Shown: in pieces, positions 31,584-32,298 of the stretch
How the letters are laid out: every line of letters starts with the position of its first letter
How positions within the stretch are numbered: position 1 is the first letter of the stretch
From: an uncultured Bacteroidales bacterium
GTDB lineage: Bacteria; Bacteroidota; Bacteroidia; Bacteroidales; F082
Reading direction: 5' to 3'
Assembly: GCA_900318085.1 (NCBI GenBank)
Contig: ONJF01000051.1
Coordinates: forward strand, 1 to 32,298
DNA length: 32,298 nt
The notes under the pieces: model-generated
Told to the model about the DNA's origin: nothing
What the model saw: the letters and a program-made list of their open reading frames with translations, nothing else
Database searches by the model: none
Program-made: the position numbers and the translations under genes

Positions 31584-31805
31584 TCATTTATCGCTCTCCC
31601 ACCTGCTCATCCCGCCGTGCAACACATGCCACCGCCGCATTTGCTCATTGAAGGCCTCCACCGAGTCCTTTTTCAGGCTGTCGGCAGGCTCCTTACCGCT
31701 TTGGATAGCGGTTTCGGCAGGCCCCTTTTGGTCACTTCGCTGGCAGGATGCCAGCAACAGGATGACCACCACAGAAACCAAACTGAAAACCCTTTTTATT
31801 CTCAT
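31584..31805 (-). CDS. Small hypothetical lipoprotein
   Basis: A 73-aa protein with a clear lipoprotein signal (VVVILLLASCQRS; lipobox LASC). The remaining ~50 residues are charged and helical (SLKKDSVEAFNEQMRRWHVLHGG). The last ~25 residues are encoded by sequence found again at 28708-28775 and, in part, at 30741-30766. No family recognised. It may be the source gene of that repeat, or the repeat may have provided its 3' end. Confidence 0.6.
   Translation of the reverse strand: MRIKRVFSLVSVVVILLLASCQRSDQKGPAETAIQSGKEPADSLKKDSVEAFNEQMRRWHVLHGGMSRWESDK
31588..31655 (-). repeat. 3'-end repeat within the small lipoprotein gene
   Basis: The segment shared with 28708-28775 (three mismatches) and partly with 30741-30766. 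Here it is coding and provides the stop codon of the lipoprotein gene. Confidence 0.85.
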
Positions 31806-31851
31806 AGGTTATTGTTAGCCAAACTTTAGCACTTTTAGTCACACTTGAACA

Positions 31852-32298
31852 CTACAGCCTAAACATCACCGTCCCCACAATAGGCCTGTTGATGCGCAAA
31901 GGATATCCCATATACTGCGCTGTATAGTCCTTATCGAAATGGTTCAGCAAGCCATAACCTGACGAGATCTTGAAGCAAATGTCGTTGTATTGGATTCCGA
32001 TACCGAAATTCCACGACAGACCAATCCAATGCCATGTGGGTTTCCCGCTGTTTTCAAGCGGACTCCCAAAGATATAGCTACCGCTTCCCGATATGACTCC
32101 CGAGGCATCCGTCTTGCGGAAAACCACCAAATCCAGACTTGGACCCGTAAAGAGCTGAAGCTCGGTGTGGTCGCCCAACTTGTCATGGTATTGCAACATA
32201 ACAGGAATCACCCCAGTAAGGTCGTGGGCTTTCACCTCGAGAGTTTGTCCCTCTTCCTCGAATTTGGCGTAGGGGCGGCTATACTCCATGCGGATGCC
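31852..32298 (-). CDS. Outer-membrane beta-barrel protein, 5' end outside window
   Basis: The frame is open to the window edge (GIRMEYSRPYAKF at the visible start), so the ATG at 32289 is probably internal. About 148 residues remain, alternating in the way of PorT/OMP_b-brl-like barrels: VIPVMLQYHDKLGD, ELQLFTGPSLDLVVF, WIGLSWNFGIGIQYND, FKISSGYGLLNHF, and a terminal VGTVMFRL. Function unknown. It precedes the small lipoprotein gene by 46 bases on the same strand. Confidence 0.65.
   Translation of the reverse strand, partial: GIRMEYSRPYAKFEEEGQTLEVKAHDLTGVIPVMLQYHDKLGDHTELQLFTGPSLDLVVFRKTDASGVISGSGSYIFGSPLENSGKPTWHWIGLSWNFGIGIQYNDICFKISSGYGLLNHFDKDYTAQYMGYPLRINRPIVGTVMFRL

Noticed and set aside
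1-32298. tRNA or rRNA genes
   Set aside because: No tRNA-like cloverleaf with the T-loop consensus GTTCRANNC and no conserved rRNA segments were seen; the two cloverleaf-like repeats lack tRNA signatures.

Overview
The window comes from a Bacteroidota chromosome, most likely a Bacteroidales or related gut or animal-associated lineage, probably a metagenome-derived contig. The evidence is the TAnnTTTG-type promoter elements, three proteins with type IX secretion (T9SS) C-terminal sorting domains, a TonB receptor paired with a DUF4249 lipoprotein, a Bacteroidota-type LptD divergent from an amidase, and a methylmalonyl-CoA decarboxylase operon.

Layout. 1-1632: 3' end of a T9SS cargo protein. 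1808-3196: an archaeal-type GatD/asparaginase. 3452-3886: a PBECR-type nuclease, convergent with a small minus-strand RNA (about 3870-3974) that has its own promoter and terminator and an SRP-like apical motif. 4617-9114: propionate/methylmalonyl-CoA operon (mce, mmdA, mmdD-like, mmdC, mmdB). In it mce and mmdA look intact, while mmdC and mmdB are frame-disrupted and the mmdD-like subunit lacks its membrane helix. 9201-13933: secreted esterase, small outer-membrane barrel, and a patatin fused to a barrel (type Vd-like). 13913-16843 (minus): a T9SS protein with two thioredoxin folds, and a fucose-isomerase-like gene that carries three in-frame palindromic insertions. 17103-18737: an IS110-family element with a structured, bridge-RNA-like leader, inserted in a simple-repeat array. 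18810-23456: lptD, divergent from an N-terminally truncated amidase, then an outer-membrane barrel. 23544-32298 (minus): DUF4249 lipoprotein, TonB receptor, AAA ATPase (DUF4143), and several small lipoproteins and secreted proteins, ending in a partial barrel.

The most unusual content is repeat biology. A perfect 28-32 bp palindrome sits in-frame inside a protein gene, giving the peptide VETVCTPSLQ; two copies are near-identical and one is decayed. An approximately 90 bp cloverleaf-like element occurs twice between co-directional genes, with compensatory changes in two stems. A gene 3'-end sequence is scattered as three copies behind neighbouring minus-strand genes. The IS110 element sits in an intergenic simple repeat and has nested inverted repeats upstream of its transposase.

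Several conserved genes (mmdD, mmdC, mmdB, amidase) lack short conserved blocks. From sequence alone, real decay cannot be separated from assembly error. Family assignments are from recognised motifs and memory of the families; no search was run.
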